A stretch of 64,000 bases of DNA from the NCBI RefSeq assembly GCF_004359215.1, contig NC_090617.1, positions 2,775,109 to 2,839,108 on the forward strand. Direction: 5' to 3'. The notes below the pieces were generated by a model. It was not told where the DNA came from, did not search any database, and saw only the letters and a list, made by a program, of their open reading frames with translations. This document shows, piece after piece, positions 18,700 to 30,179 of the stretch; positions within the stretch are counted from its first letter, which is position 1; each line of letters opens with the position of its first letter. The stretch comes from Bremia lactucae (Eukaryota; Oomycota; Peronosporomycetes; Peronosporales; Peronosporaceae). The position numbers were made by a program, and so were the translations under genes.

Positions 18700-20560
18700 T
18701 ATCCACTTCAACAACGGAAAGTGTCAGTGCACAACAACGTCGTATACAACAGTGTTGCTAGCTGGGTTGTCAAGCCACCGTCCCAGGCAAAGCGGACGAA
18801 TAACATTCGATTTTCCTTTAAGCAATTATCTGTGGCAATATTCCGTTTAGTTTTGCCGACAACATCTATGTAAGAAAATTCGTTAGAACACTTTCTCCAG
18901 GCTATTGCCCGCCGAGCAGTGAAATGCGACGCAATCGTCTTCTGACGGAGATGTTTTCAAAACACCATCAATATAAGCTGGCATTCCTTTCGACTTATGA
19001 AAATTTCACCTTTTGCCTGAATCGATGGACGGACGTATCCGGGAATTCTGTCTATGCATTCATGATATTGAAAGAGGAGGAAAGAGCATGTGTTGGAGAT
19101 TGCAGACCTCTCTGGTACACGTCATACAGTATAGACCTTCAAGGAGCAGCTGGAGCTGGCAGTTCTGAAAAACGGGGGTCAGTTGCAATCAGCAATCGCA
19201 TGTGTATCCGACAACCTCGAGATGCGTAATGATGTACAGGACGAGTTTCCCAATATCATATCTATTCGCTGCTGTGTGCATGCCTTCAATCTCCTTGCGA
19301 AAGACATAGCAGTATTTGCAGCTGTTATTCCAGTTTGTCGAGAAAACCAAAAGTTGGTTAATTACTTCACGTCGTCCCATATGGAAAATACGGTGCAGAG
19401 ATGGCAGAAATATCACCCGCTTCCTGAGCACCTTTTCCGAAACTCGATGGTATTATCTTGCCCAGGTATGCCTTAAGGTATCAACATTTGAAGAAGCATT
19501 TCGATATTGTATTGAGCAAAGCAGCAAAATCGAAAATCCTTCAATAAATAATGCAGAAATACGACACGCCATTATAAATTGTCATCATTTGCAAATAATG
19601 ACAGCCTCATCAAAGTTCTTAAGACATTCATCGATGCCATTAACCGCCTTAAAGCTCGAAGCTGTAGTCATTCCGATGTTTTGAAAGAATTTATCCACAT
19701 CCACCACAAAATATTGAAAAATAGATGTGGGGATCATTGGATTTTAAAAAGCACGTACTTGCTGCAATTGGAAGGCGAGTTAAGGAATTCGCTGATCCAA
19801 TTTATTTCGTCAGCCTTTTCCTCAATTCCACTTTCAAAAAGGTGGCCATTTTCAGAAAAATGAATGAGGACAGCCTAATTAAAGATTGCTTGGGACTGGC
19901 CAAAAAGTAAAAATTCACCAAACGTGGAACAGGCCTTCTATAAAATATATTGATAAATAACAAAATTGGGGACACTCCTTTTGATACCAAATTTTTCAGA
20001 AAAGCGAAATCTGTCCGTCAATCTTGGCAAGAATTTACCGGAAATTCCCCAATACTGCGTCATTTGCCCTAAAAGTTTGCGCCATCGTGCCCCATGCAGC
20101 TGCAACTGAAAGGGTATTCTCAGGTTTTGGGCTAGTCAAGACGAAGCCCAGAAATCGCCTTGAAGTTAGTCGCCTCAATATGCTTGGGCAGCTTCGCAAT
20201 GAAGTACAACGGGAGGCTGGGAGAAAGAAGAAGGTCAAAGATCGAAAAGGGAAAAAAGTATCTACCACTGAAATTGGAGTTTCTTTCAATGGAAATTTTT
20301 GATGATGATGAGCCTGAGATAGCTGACAATCAAGAAACTGCCACTTAGCCATTACGCGGGGAGCTTAAGGAAGTCAATTTTGAACTTGATGAGGTGTCTG
20401 TGATGGAAGAATACTTTGACTTTGAAGCCTATGAGAATGGTATTAGTGACCTTGATGAAGAAAATATGTCGAAAACAACCCTTTAGCTAGTAGTAGCATA
20501 GGAGAAGATTTTAGCATTGACGAATATCATGAAAGATTTGCGTTAATTATACATTATTGA
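18700..20560 (+). mobile_element. hAT-family transposase remnant
   Basis: A chain of frameshifted plus-strand frames gives a recognisable hAT transposase. At 18924-19150: F-C-L-N-R-W-T-D-V-S-G-N-S-V (the D-G-W-T-D-x-x-G block, first Asp lost). At 19183-19330: S-D-N-L-E-M-R-N-D-V, then I-R-C-C-V-H-A-F-N-L-L-A-K-D-I (the C-x-x-H-x-x-N-L block). At 20040-20200: A-A-A-T-E-R-V-F-S-G-F-G-L-V, K-P-R-N-R-L (the C-terminal dimerisation domain). An acidic tail runs to about 20530. At least four frame breaks make it inactive. Terminal inverted repeats and the 8-bp target duplication could not be assigned. Confidence 0.75.
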
Positions 20561-20749
20561 TGTCAATTTTTGATAACTGTGAAGCACAGAATAAAGGCCG
20601 TATGATTGTTATATCTCATCTAATGCCCTACATCTATGCTAGTAGAAATAATCAATTAAATCAAATTGGTTATTGATTATTAAATTAATATAGGGCACGC
20701 AAAGAGGCATACCCTTCTTCTGTTCGTGCTCTGTACCTAGTCACAAGAC

Positions 20750-21084
20750 ACAATTGGCGGGGTTGATTCAAACTAAAATTAACAAATGAATAAAGCTAAT
20801 GTCTTATTGCATCAATATCACCAATTAGTAATATTGGAACTATTCAAGTCAAAATTAATAAATAAAATTTTGTACTTCTTTATATATTTCCTCTAATATA
20901 GTTTTACTTATTCTCTATATAAAAGCCTTAGAACTATCCTTTAGTAGGTTAGACTACTTAGCTACCTGTAATCTTACTCTGCACGTCGGGTACGTGAAGT
21001 AACCGAGCCACTCCACCTTCACTGTAATCGGTATAGGTTTTATTCTAGCACTGTTAATAGTTCTGGCAAAGGGTGCCCCGTTAC
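20750..21084 (+). repeat. LTR fragment, divergent subfamily (3' half)
   Basis: Contains TTAGACTACTTAGCTACCTG, CTCTGCACGTCGGGTACGTG and ends GTGCCCCGTTAC, the same order of words as the LTR ends at 22.2-22.5 and 41.5-41.9 kb. It is followed immediately by another LTR start at 21085. Confidence 0.55.
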
Positions 21085-21345
21085 TGTAACAGGAAAAAGT
21101 TGCCTTAATGTTACACAATCCCCGTTAGCGTACACTTTGCGTACTTAAAATGATGGCCAATTACTTAAGTAATGTAGTGTAACTTGGTTCACATTGCGAC
21201 CCACCCTTGTGTTGGGGATGTCCCTGAGGGCATTAACATTAGCGGGGTAACGGCTAACGTCATCCGTTACGCAAGGTTTCTAGAAAGATACGCTCGCAAT
21301 ACAAACTAGAGTCTATCTACAGAGACGGCATTTTAGGATTGCTTA
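21085..21345 (+). repeat. LTR fragment, Copia-associated type (5' half)
   Basis: Matches the sequence that follows the Copia RNase H stop at 61.8 kb: TGTTACACAATCCCCGTTAG, then CATCCGTTACGCAAGG and CTAGAAAGATACGCTCGCAA. Truncated at about 21345, where the pogo-like transposon begins. Confidence 0.6.
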
Positions 21346-22142
21346 AAAAATAGAAACTAACATCTTGCTCATCCAAATCTTCCAGAGCTGTCTGTGGCAC
21401 TTCCTGCTGTCTTCCCTGGTCTGAACAGACCAGTACGGTGGAAGCTTTTGGCAACGTTTGACTTGTAATCTTGCAAAAAATGTTTTTTCTGAGACATAAT
21501 GAAAAGAGGTTTGGGTAGTGTTAAATTCATCAGCCATGTATCACTCCAAAGAAAGCCAACAAAATTTGCTTGCCCGCTCCATGCTTGTTGAAGACAACAA
21601 CGAGACTGTACTTAAGGATTGTGGCCTGCACACCAGGCAGAGCAACTTCAATGTCTTCATCGCCGGCAAAACCTCTTTCACCATAAATCCGGAGATAATG
21701 TAGCTGATGTCGCTGCTGTGCAGCGGCCAGCAGAAAATTTAATGGCCTCATCTGGAACATTGAGACTTTAGGCAAAGTCCTTGGCTTACATCTTAATGGA
21801 ATTTTCGGTCAGGGCCACTCAACAACCCTAGCGCGGAAGGTTCCAGAATGCAACAGCTTCCTCCTGTTGGACAACCTGAAGCCGTTTGACACGAACCTCC
21901 GTCAGATCCATAGCCTTAAACTGGTCACTCTTTTTGAGAATGTTGCTGATTGTAGACTAGATGATTGCATTAGTGAGATTAAACCGCTTCTTTGCCCAAG
22001 AAGCCAACATAATCCGGCTCATCTTTTGGTCTGCCGCTTTTTTTCGGCAGGTATCACGACACTTATTGTAGGTGGGGCGGACCTGAGACATTTCAAATTT
22101 TAATATTTTGAATATAATGAATTTGCTTAATATTATGGTCAC
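21343..22142 (-). mobile_element. pogo/Tigger (CENP-B-like) transposase remnant
   Basis: On the minus strand from 22142: a CENP-B/Tc5-type helix-turn-helix (L-A-S-W-A-K-K-R-F-N-L-T-N-A-I, stop, S-T-I-S-N-I-L-K-K) and later I-Y-G-E-R-G-F-A-G-D-E-D-I-E (21775-21600), matching the H-G-E-x-x-x-A region that precedes the first DDE Asp in pogo enzymes. The segment that should read V-F-N-(A/M)-D-E-T-G-L is V-F-N-K-H-G-A-G-K, so the first catalytic Asp is gone, and several frames are broken. It lies inside or between LTR fragments. Inactive. Confidence 0.6.
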
Positions 22143-22480
22143 CTATCAGCATGCTGATCATGCTAAGAAAACATCTGTGAGCCCCCAATAATAAGAGGCT
22201 ATTTTATGATAATGCCGCCTGGGCAATAAGATCGTAGGGAAAAACTTATATTTAAATCGCTAGATTGAAGATCGTTACGAAAGAACTTGCTATATTAATA
22301 CAGTTGTTCTTTCTTTATTAGAGCCCTAGTAACGACTTCTAGTAGCTAAGACTTCTTAGCTACTTGTAACGTTCCTCTGCACGTCAGTGTACGTGAAGTA
22401 ATCGAGGCACCTCACCTTCACTGTAAGCAGTGTAGGCTGACTAGTACTATTTTCGTACTAGCGAAAGGTGCCCCGTTACA
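22143..22480 (+). repeat. LTR fragment, divergent subfamily (3' half)
   Basis: The part from about 22200 holds GATCGTTACGAAAGAACTTG, CTAGTAGCTAAGACTTCTTA, CCTCTGCACGTCAGTGTACG and ends GGTGCCCCGTTACA at 22480. Same word order as the fragments at 20.75, 41.5 and (reversed) 53.05 kb. The first 55 bp are AT-rich and unassigned. Confidence 0.6.
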
Positions 22481-22989
22481 GTCACTCTTGCTCAAGCAAT
22501 GTGACTGCCGGTCCTAGCCGATTCAGCGCACGGAACCGTTGACCGAATTGTTTACTATTCATACGCGCACGTCTTGCATAATGTCAACGATACTTGTAAA
22601 TACTTCGAGCTGTCGGAACGGTACATTATTTTCTTCTTGGGCTGCTCGCGACGCCGATGTCGGACCATTTGGTGATCGAGCTTGTAAAGGTTATTGAATG
22701 AGCTTGATAGCTTTAGTGGCGTCGGAATTCGCAACTTCGACTTGGCTTGAACCTTCGCAGTCGCATGTAAAGATTTTACGGAGATTGTGCAGGATGTTGG
22801 ATGAGGGGAGGCTACGTGGTAGAATAGAAACTGAATGTATTGGATCCAAGCTCATTCTCTTATGTAAGGGAGCAGGAGTCCTTTCGGGCGCCTCCTCCGG
22901 TCGAAACTCCCGGATCCCGACAACTGCATCCTGAGGCCACGAAACGGCTATAGAACATAACGGGTTTCTAACACGCCTCCCTTGGAGCT

Positions 22990-24687
22990 AGACGCTTCGA
23001 CTTTACCCTATTGAGGAGACCCCCATCATCTTGCACAGCATCTCGAGCCGCGCCTTGTCCAGCGGCTTAGTAAAAGCATCTGCATGGTTCTTTTCACCCT
23101 TGACCTACACAAGCCTGATGCGTCCACGCTGGACCTGATCACGAACGTAGTGCCTGCGTGATTCGATGTTTCGAGTCCTTCTCGAGTAGGTTTGTTTGGT
23201 AGCCATCACCAGTGGTGTACTATTTTAAATGTTGACCAGGGGTCGAAACGCTGACGCCGGCGTGATCTCTGACAAGATGTTGGGCTGAGTCATCGCTTCC
23301 ATACTGGCTTTACAAGCGGCGAAATATTCCGCTCCGCTGTGGACTGGCAACAATTGGCTGCCGTCTTGACATCCAGGACACCGCGCCCCCCTCCAGCTAT
23401 CGTGAAGACGAAGCCACTAGTACTTTGTCTGGTCTCACTATCGCTACCCAATCACTGACGCAGAATCCCACGACTTCAACAGCCTGATCCTTGTCTTTCA
23501 GATCTCCACGCTTGTAGTTGATACCATATCCGCTAGTGCCGGCCAAGAACCGGAGCACTCTCTTAAGCGCTACGACATGCTTCAACGTCTGTCCACTGAT
23601 GAACCGGCTGAGTTGGCCGATCGCGTGGGCGAGATAAGACCTGGTGCTGGTCGCCAAGTACATCAGCATGCCAGAGTACCTCGAAACATGAATTCATTGC
23701 CTCGTTCTTATCAACAGACATAAATCGAGCATTCGTCTCCATTGGGTTCCCGCACTTGTTGGCGTCTTCGTAGCCAAACTTGACCAGGATCTCACGGGTA
23801 TACTTGCGCTGGAATAAGAATACTCTGTCATTAGACTGGACGATCTCCACACCGAGATAATCCGACAAGAGCCCATGATCTTTCAGAACGTATTCTCGGT
23901 CAAGATCTTCAAATATTTATATTTGAACACCTCATCGTTCGTCGCGCGCACGACGTCATCGACGTAGAGAAGCGAATACACGCTAATCTCGCTGTCGGTA
24001 AGGTGTATAGGTACGACTCTGTCGCACATCTAATAAATCCCTGTGCCAAAAGCCATGCGTTGATCTCAGTGTTCCACTTCCTTCTAGACTATCGAAGCCG
24101 TAGAGCGCTTTCTTGACGATGTACACGTGTCACGACCCATTCCATGGGAATCCTTCGACTGCTTGGACGTACTGTGGGATCTCGAGCGTCGCATTCAATT
24201 GCGCTGTTGAGGTCCCCGCCGTGTAGGCGAAGAACGGCGTCGGCGGAGATCGCGAAACGATGACATTTTTGTTGCGGGTAAAACTGTTTCCTTGAAGCCA
24301 ATGCCTGTTCGCTGCTAATTACCGAGGGCGACCAGTCGTGACTTGAATCGTACAGCAAAACATTTGAACATCCATCTTGAGCGCGTAGCCCCACATTGTT
24401 CGAGCTGTCTGTGAGCCGTCCGGCATTTCCACAGCGTCGATCTCCTCGAGCACACCCTTTCCCGTCAGTGCACGCATTTCTTCCTACTCTGCTATAACCC
24501 ATTTGCTTAAAGTGAGTACATCCATCAAGGCCTGAATCGGGGACCTGCCTACCAATTCCTTCGGACGAGAAAGCTCATCCTGAGTCTGAGTGAAGGACTC
24601 CGCCGCGGCATGGCCCTTACGGAATCCCACGGAATCGTTTCGATTACGTTCGGGATCGATTGAACTCGAAGATGAGAAAGATCTCAT
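22990..24687 (-). pseudogene. Copia reverse transcriptase and RNase H
   Basis: N-terminal RT text T-L-S-K-W-V-I-A-E (stop) E-E-M-R-A-L-T-G-K-G lies at about 24500-24480. Y-L-G-V-E-I-V-Q-S-N-D-R-V and the K-Y-T-R-E-I-L-V-K-F-G-Y block lie at 23868-23770. L-M-Y-L-A-T-S-T-R and H-A-I-G-Q-L-S-R-F lie at 23669-23600. The RNase H terminus with H-A-D-A-F-T-K-P-L-D-K-A-R-L and L-C-K-M-M-G-V lies at about 23090-23020. Several stops and frame changes; the Y-V-D-D box region (about 23950) is in a broken frame. Confidence 0.7.
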
Positions 24688-24803
24688 GGCATGCGCACAA
24701 AGCGTACTGAAAAAGACGAAACAATCCGGTCAGCCGCAACATTCCACGGGTATGACGCCAGTCCGTTACTTAGCAATTATGATTTGTTTTTTAAATTATC
24801 TGA

Positions 24804-24868
24804 AGATATTTCTATTTATAAAATTAATTTATTATTATTATAATTTAATTTTATAAATAGAAATATCT
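24804..24868. repeat. AT-rich perfect hairpin: 24-bp arms, 17-nt loop
   Basis: Left arm 24804-24827 (AGATATTTCTATTTATAAAA plus TTAA) is the exact reverse complement of 24845-24868. The loop is an A/T trinucleotide-like run. It interrupts the Copia element near the start of RT. Possibly a tiny MITE-like insertion or foldback; no target-site duplication could be assigned. Confidence 0.85.
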
Positions 24869-25202
24869 CCAGGCGCCAGAGGTTGGCATACTTAGAGCGC
24901 ATGGCCGCTCGTCGGTTCTTTGAGATCTTGCAGTTGTTGGCATTAATCGCCTTGCCAATCTTCCCGACAATTCGTATCGCCATATTTGCGAGGCGCACAT
25001 AGTCATCATACATTTCAGGTGCGCGGATCTTTGACCAATCACGAAAACCGATGCGACGAATCTTCGTGTCGATGCCAACCTGATTTCTCTCCGCTTCCAA
25101 CGGTGGGTCGTCTCTCGCGGCCTGCCTGCGTAAAGCGTGCTCGACCACCTCCGGCTGCTGCGGCGTGCTTGCCGTGTCGTCAAAGCACGTGGCTGCTCCT
25201 GC

Positions 25203-25787
25203 TTATGTTTCTCCTTCCGCAGCTGATACTGCATCAATTGGGGCCGTTGAGATCTCTTCCCCGGCTGAACTGTCGGCCACTTGGTCAAAACCGTCACTTT
25301 CTGATGCACCCATTTCAATCCAATGATCGGCTGACACGGATTCCGAGTCACTTTCTGCATCGACTCCATGATCCTCGCTGTCTGATGTCTCCTGGGGCTC
25401 GTCCGATCCGGTGATATGATTTAACACGGCACTGTTGACCTCAAATGAGACGGATGCAATTACGCCTTCGCTGGTTACATCGTGATTGTCGGCCGTCTGC
25501 ATATAGTCATCAGCACTTGGTGCTCTGCTCACAGTTAACTCTGCATCGTTTCCATCGTCGCCTTCCTCTGGTGGCTCCGTCGACAAGCGTAAACATTTGC
25601 TAGTGTCGTGGTATATGATTTTCTCCTGCACACGGACCTCAGCGACGAACTTGGCGGTGTTCTCGCTTGGAGTATACACAAGACAGCCGACTGTGGCCTC
25701 TATGTACCGAGAAGATATACAATCACGGCATCTGGGTCGTTCTTGTGCTTGTCGGGTGAGACCGGCACGTGCACGTACACAAGGCAA
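25203..25787 (-). pseudogene. Copia integrase C-terminal domain plus acidic linker
   Basis: Open for 194 codons. The start matches the tail of the Copia integrase (G-C-L-V-Y-T-P-S-E-N, then V-R-V-Q-E-K-I-I-Y-H-D). A long Glu/Asp/Ser-rich linker then leads toward RT (E-G-D-D-G-N-D-A-E, S-D-S-E-D-H-G). Acidic linkers at this place are common in Copia elements. The frame is open but its neighbours are broken, so it is not a working gene. Confidence 0.6.
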
Positions 25788-26044
25788 CTGAACGGTCAGA
25801 TGTGGTGTATAACTGAAATCTTAGCGAACATGCGTTGATACGAGATTTCTTGAAATGTCTTGCAGTAACCACGATTTTTCACAAACCCAGCGTTCAGTAA
25901 CGCGTAGATTCAAAGTGATCGCGGGTATCCAGACGAATACATCGCTGCTTTCATCATTGCAACGAGCGTTTGACACGTGCGCTCACACGGGTTCAAATGC
26001 GAGCTCTTGGGTCCTACCTTGATGTGCTCGATCCCGTGCAAAAA

Positions 26045-26631
26045 TTACCATGCGGCCGTTTCCTTGCTCACAAACTCGCTGCCTTTGTCACTGAGTATCA
26101 TTTGAATGGGAAACCGTTCGCTCTCGGCCATCTCAAACTCACTTTGCACGATCTTCTCGATCCCGCGGCCTGCCTGCCGCTCCCCCAAACCACATACTCC
26201 TGGGCGTGTTTGTTGACCGTGGCCGCTGATTTGTCCTTGAATGAACGAAGAGTCATATATCGACTCCATGCGCTCATCATCACCAGTACTGCCGTTCTAT
26301 CCGTGCCATTGATATTGGGTGGAAACAAAAGGTCTGCATAAACTCCATGCTCGAATTTCTTCTGGCGTCGCAAGCCTTCTTCTCTCGACGGCTTAGCATC
26401 ATGTCCTTTACTAAACCCTTGTCCACCGTGAGCTTTGAGTACTGACTGTTCGTGTGGAGAAGGCGTCTGTGCCATTCGTTTAGAGTGGCGACCCCATCGG
26501 CAACAGTGTAATTTGCGATGATGCGCCGCCGTTGCTCGGCGGCGCAGCGTGATCGGCGCCCTCCGCCTTAAACATCCACATTCCTTGTTCCACAACGGCG
26601 CGAACCGCCTCTTGCCCGTCCATCGTTGCAA
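26045..26631 (-). pseudogene. Copia integrase core
   Basis: Minus-strand frames give G-T-D-R-T-A-V-L-V-M-M-S-A-W-S-R-Y (first catalytic region, about 26300) and I-L-S-D-K-G-S-E-F-V-S-K-E-T (second catalytic Asp region, about 26090) in two reading frames. Upstream fragments recall the GAG-pre-integrase zinc region. Broken by at least one frameshift. Confidence 0.65.
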
Positions 26632-26663
26632 TTCATGTGCCTGTCGATCTCACAAAGTGGTTT

Positions 26664-28263
26664 TTAAAACCTTGCTCGATCGCCATTTGCATGAAGAAAT
26701 ATACCGTGGTCTGCGTTCTCGACGTAGAGCACGTCGTGTACAAAGAGCTCGACCTCTTTATCATTCACTTGGGTGATAATTCTCACCTTGCCGATGCCCG
26801 ATGCCTTCGCGAGCATACCGCCATACACGCTTGTACCGACGTTGTTTGGATCAATATCTTCCATGTGGACGAACAAACGTTTGTCGCTAACAATGTGACT
26901 GTTAAATCCGGTGTCGAAATACCACCAAGACGACTCCGCCGTGATCGGAACTGCGTCATCTTGGTTATCGCGGTCTTGTTCACCGCCAGTGGTGTCGAGT
27001 CGACCACCACTCCCGCCGCTACACCAGGCTCACCGTGGGCGGAAAGTCCATTGTCCGGGCTACTATTTTGTTGCTTGCATCGTTTCGCGTCAATACATGT
27101 GAAGCTCGCACGGTGCTGGCGCTTTCCTCCGAAATTGTTCACGCTACTCTGCGCGTTGCAGTTGGCACGCAGATGGCCTGTCTGGCCGCACTTATTAGCA
27201 TTTCCTGTCGGTTATTAAATGAATCTGACCCTGGCCCTCATTCTGATGGTCTTTGCTCGTATCCCCGTGGTAATCTCGACCACCACCGCCACTGCCATGC
27301 TGCTGATCGCGCCCTTAACCATGACGGCCTTTGTTGCCTGACAAGTTGCCGCTTGTGTTGTGTGTGTTCGAGGTCTTTGTAATTCGGGACTGTCGCTCTG
27401 CGGCCTGTTCAATAAGGTCGCGTAGGCCTTCCGGGTCATAAAAGGTGTTGGTTCATTTAGACAGCAGGACTCTTCGTAATGTGTTAAGCTCTGATGATAA
27501 GACGGAGTTGAAAAAGTGGAAGGATAATATCGAAGCAAACGTGAGATGTTGTTATATAGTTATTATAAAGTGTGTTAGCTGAGTGTATAGCATTAGAGCT
27601 GGATATAGAACTATTGCAGTCGCAAATAAGTAACAATCTTTCTTAACGCGGTTATTCAAAAACAATTGAAATGGACCGTTTCTCATTTCACGTCCATTTG
27701 GTCGCCATTTCCACCCACTTATTGGTACCTCGGAGTTGTTCAAACTCGTCCGGGTCGGGAAGGCTCTCGAGCATCATCTCCTTCATGTTGTTCTTGTGGA
27801 CTTGGTAGTTGTAGCTTGTTAGATCGGTGCGTAGACGAAATATCTTTGCTAGGTGTAGCTGAACGTCTTTCGCCACTCCGCATTTGAGAGCGCGGAGCTC
27901 GTCCGGCTTCTTGACGATGAGGCTTTGGTGGACCGTCGGATCTGAACGCTTCTTGTAGATTTTGATTGTCCACTCCCACGTATCTCATCCATTCTCAAGA
28001 TGATCGACCCGCTGGAACTTGTCCGTAGACAGCGTCGTCCCGATCAAACGCATAGTCGTGATTTAACTCCTGTCGAAGACAAGCTTGCCCTCATCGCTCA
28101 CGAGTTTCTCACGTGTCAGCTTCCGCAGAGCGATGTCGTCTAGGCCATGTCCTAGCGAAATGGAACACATCGCGTTTTGTTCAACGGCCACGCATGTTCC
28201 GTCAAAGATGGAGATGTTAAATGAAGTTGAATGGGGTGTCAAGCTATTAAAGAAGGCTTTCAC
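26664..28263 (-). pseudogene. Copia gag, CCHC and protease-like region
   Basis: Gag pieces at 28263-28063 (D-D-I-A-L-R-K-L-T-R-E-K-L) and 27876-27688 (H-L-A-K-I-F-R-L-R-T-D-L, E-M-M-L-E-S-L-P-D-P) match the UBN2-type Copia gag. A zinc knuckle remnant C-G-Q-T-G-H-L-R-A-N-C (about 27190-27140) has its first Cys displaced by a one-base frameshift. 26876-26664 (K-V-R-I-I-T-Q-V-N, L-F-V-H-D-V-L-Y-V) is the post-catalytic strand of the Copia protease. Frames broken. Confidence 0.6.
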
Positions 28264-28306
28264 GCAACATGCTTAGCCTTCTTGAGGGATTAGAAAGCTT
28301 ACGTAA

Positions 28307-30175
28307 GTGACCTTAAATGAGAGCGGTCGAACATATGAGTTCGGCCGTAGGTGGGCCAGCCATAAGCGCCATGTTGTTTGCTCTACAAAGAAATATGCTA
28401 TCGCCCAGCTCATACAACATGAAATCGACGGGGCTCAAAAGAAAGGACCATTGCTTCACCAGCAAAGCTCTCAACACGCAGATATGTTAAGAGAACAGGT
28501 GCTTATTAGTTGAAAATGTTGAGACAGCAGCATTTACAGAATGTTAGCGGGCTGACGGTTTTGCGCTGACCCGAAAGCTTAAAGTTCGATTTTTTTAAAG
28601 CTTAAGGCAGTCGAAGGTATCTCCTTTCAAAGTTCATCGTCGAAGGAGACGACGCCATTGAAGTTGCCGCGTCGATAACGATACGACGAAAGTTCAACTA
28701 GGTATTTCCAGCTTGGGCGGACGTGCCAAACTTTGGGCCTTAGGCTAGAGCTTCACAGCCCAGTTGTGTTCGGAAATTTGAAGCAGGGTTAGCGTGATCT
28801 CCACGCTTATGCCCAACATACACGATACCTTGTTATGTATCGAGAGCCATCCTTCAATAAACACAGGTAACTATGTTAATAAAGATTTTGCAGATGGTCC
28901 TGTCAAGACCCACCTATTCCGATTCATATTTTAAACGCTTGATCAAGCGATCTCTGTAGCGGAACAGGAGAACTTCAGCCACAAACAGGCTTTTGTCCAC
29001 TCTAGTACTTATTGTCCGAACAGACGACTTGAAAACGGAGGTCCCGAAGCTATGGACCTCTTGTCACCAAAAGACGGGACACTACGCCTATGAGTGTAGC
29101 ACTACACATTTAGTGCCTAGAAATACTCAACGAAACTATCAACTTTCCGATAGGAACGGCTGGGGACGCGGCATCGACGCGGTTACAAAATTGCAGAGGC
29201 GAGGTGGATTGAAAGTAGCCATCGGGGTCTGTAGGTGCGGACCGCCATATTGATCCAGCAACGTCAAAAACGCTTGTAGGTCTTTTGACGAAAATTATTC
29301 CTCACGTACAAACATTGTGTTTAACTGCCACAGGTGGTGAGGTTAAACATTATCGTGGCAAACAAATTGCCACCAAAGTCCCGAGTCGATTGCGAGGCGC
29401 GTAACAATTCCATTCGATCCCAATCGCTAGAAAATCGCAGACTCAAATTCATTGAGTGCGATTTATCTAAATCGATAATGAGAATAAAAATTTGATGTCA
29501 TCCTTGGATAATCATGGCTCAAAAAGTACGAGACATGCATAAACTGTCAGCATCAAGCCGTGACGATGCCTGCCTCTCATTCATTAGGATGTCATCTGAT
29601 GAACTTTTTGGAGCTTCCCAAGCGTTTGTGGATAATCTACGAGTGAGTGCGATGGACCCACTTGTGGTTCGGTCGTTTGCACGACCAGCAACACACGGTA
29701 GTTTATATACTGACGGCTATGCACAAGCCCAGCAAGTGGCGAAGCTCGATCACTCGAATTAGTTAAATGGTACGAAATAAAGATGCTTGCGACAAAAACA
29801 ACATCCAAGAAAAATTAAAAAGCGGGTCCGGGAATTATCAAGGCGTTCACCGACTGGCCTGTGCCAGTCGAAGCAAATATACTTCAAAGTTCATCGGCTT
29901 AGTGGCGTGCTTGCATAAGTACTCGCGCAATTATGCCGTAATGACTCTACAGCTATCTTGTTTTCTCAAAATTGTAGTGGTAATGGTACGATGATTGTCA
30001 GCGTTTCTTTGAGGCCATCAAGCAAAGCTTGATGCAATCGCCGATCCTGGCGATTGCGGACCAAGACAACTCTTTCACGTGGTCTGTGACGCCTGCGATT
30101 TTGCAAGCTGTGCGTTAATGCAATATGACACAGACGGCGCAGAGCGCGTCGTCTGCTATCAGTTGCGTCTACGCT
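28307..30175 (+). mobile_element. Ty3/Gypsy remnant (gag and RT end to RNase H start), internally deleted
   Basis: Plus-strand pieces. Gag N-terminus at 28307-28513 (A-Q-L-I-Q-H-E-I-D-G-A-Q-K-K). Zinc knuckle remnant at about 29060-29100, where W-T-S-C-H-Q-K-T-G-H-Y-A-Y-E-C has lost the first Cys. Protease/spacer text at 29514-29762. After a deletion, the RT end at 29870-29960 (F-I-G-L-V-A-C-L-H-K-Y-S-R-N-Y-A) and RNase H start at 30000-30170 (A-I-A-D-Q-D, A-L-M-Q-Y-D-T-D-G-A-E-R-V-V). It is cut at about 30175 by LTR-type sequence. The catalytic part of RT and all of integrase are missing. Confidence 0.75.
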
Positions 30176-30179
30176 GTCT

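Larger units (their letters stand above)
22490..28263 (-). mobile_element. Ty1/Copia element, decayed
   Basis: Minus-strand element with gag (28263-27200), CCHC region (about 27190-27140), protease-like (26876-26664), integrase (26631-26045), integrase C-terminus and acidic linker (25787-25203), RT (about 24500-23600) and RNase H (23669-22990). The gag-PR-IN-RT-RH order is diagnostic of Copia. 22490-22990 is its 3' region. Frames are interrupted throughout. A hairpin (24804-24868) and a Gypsy-like patch (about 24660-24740) sit between the linker and RT. Confidence 0.75.

Noticed and set aside
25203..25787. 194-codon acidic frame as a stand-alone secreted or transcriptional protein
   Set aside because: The first third matches the Copia integrase C-terminus, and it sits exactly between integrase and RT in a Copia element, so the acidic part is the polyprotein linker.
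26637..27382. Plus-strand frames of 193 and 115 codons
   Set aside because: They lie opposite recognisable minus-strand Copia gag, zinc knuckle and protease fragments and are shadows.
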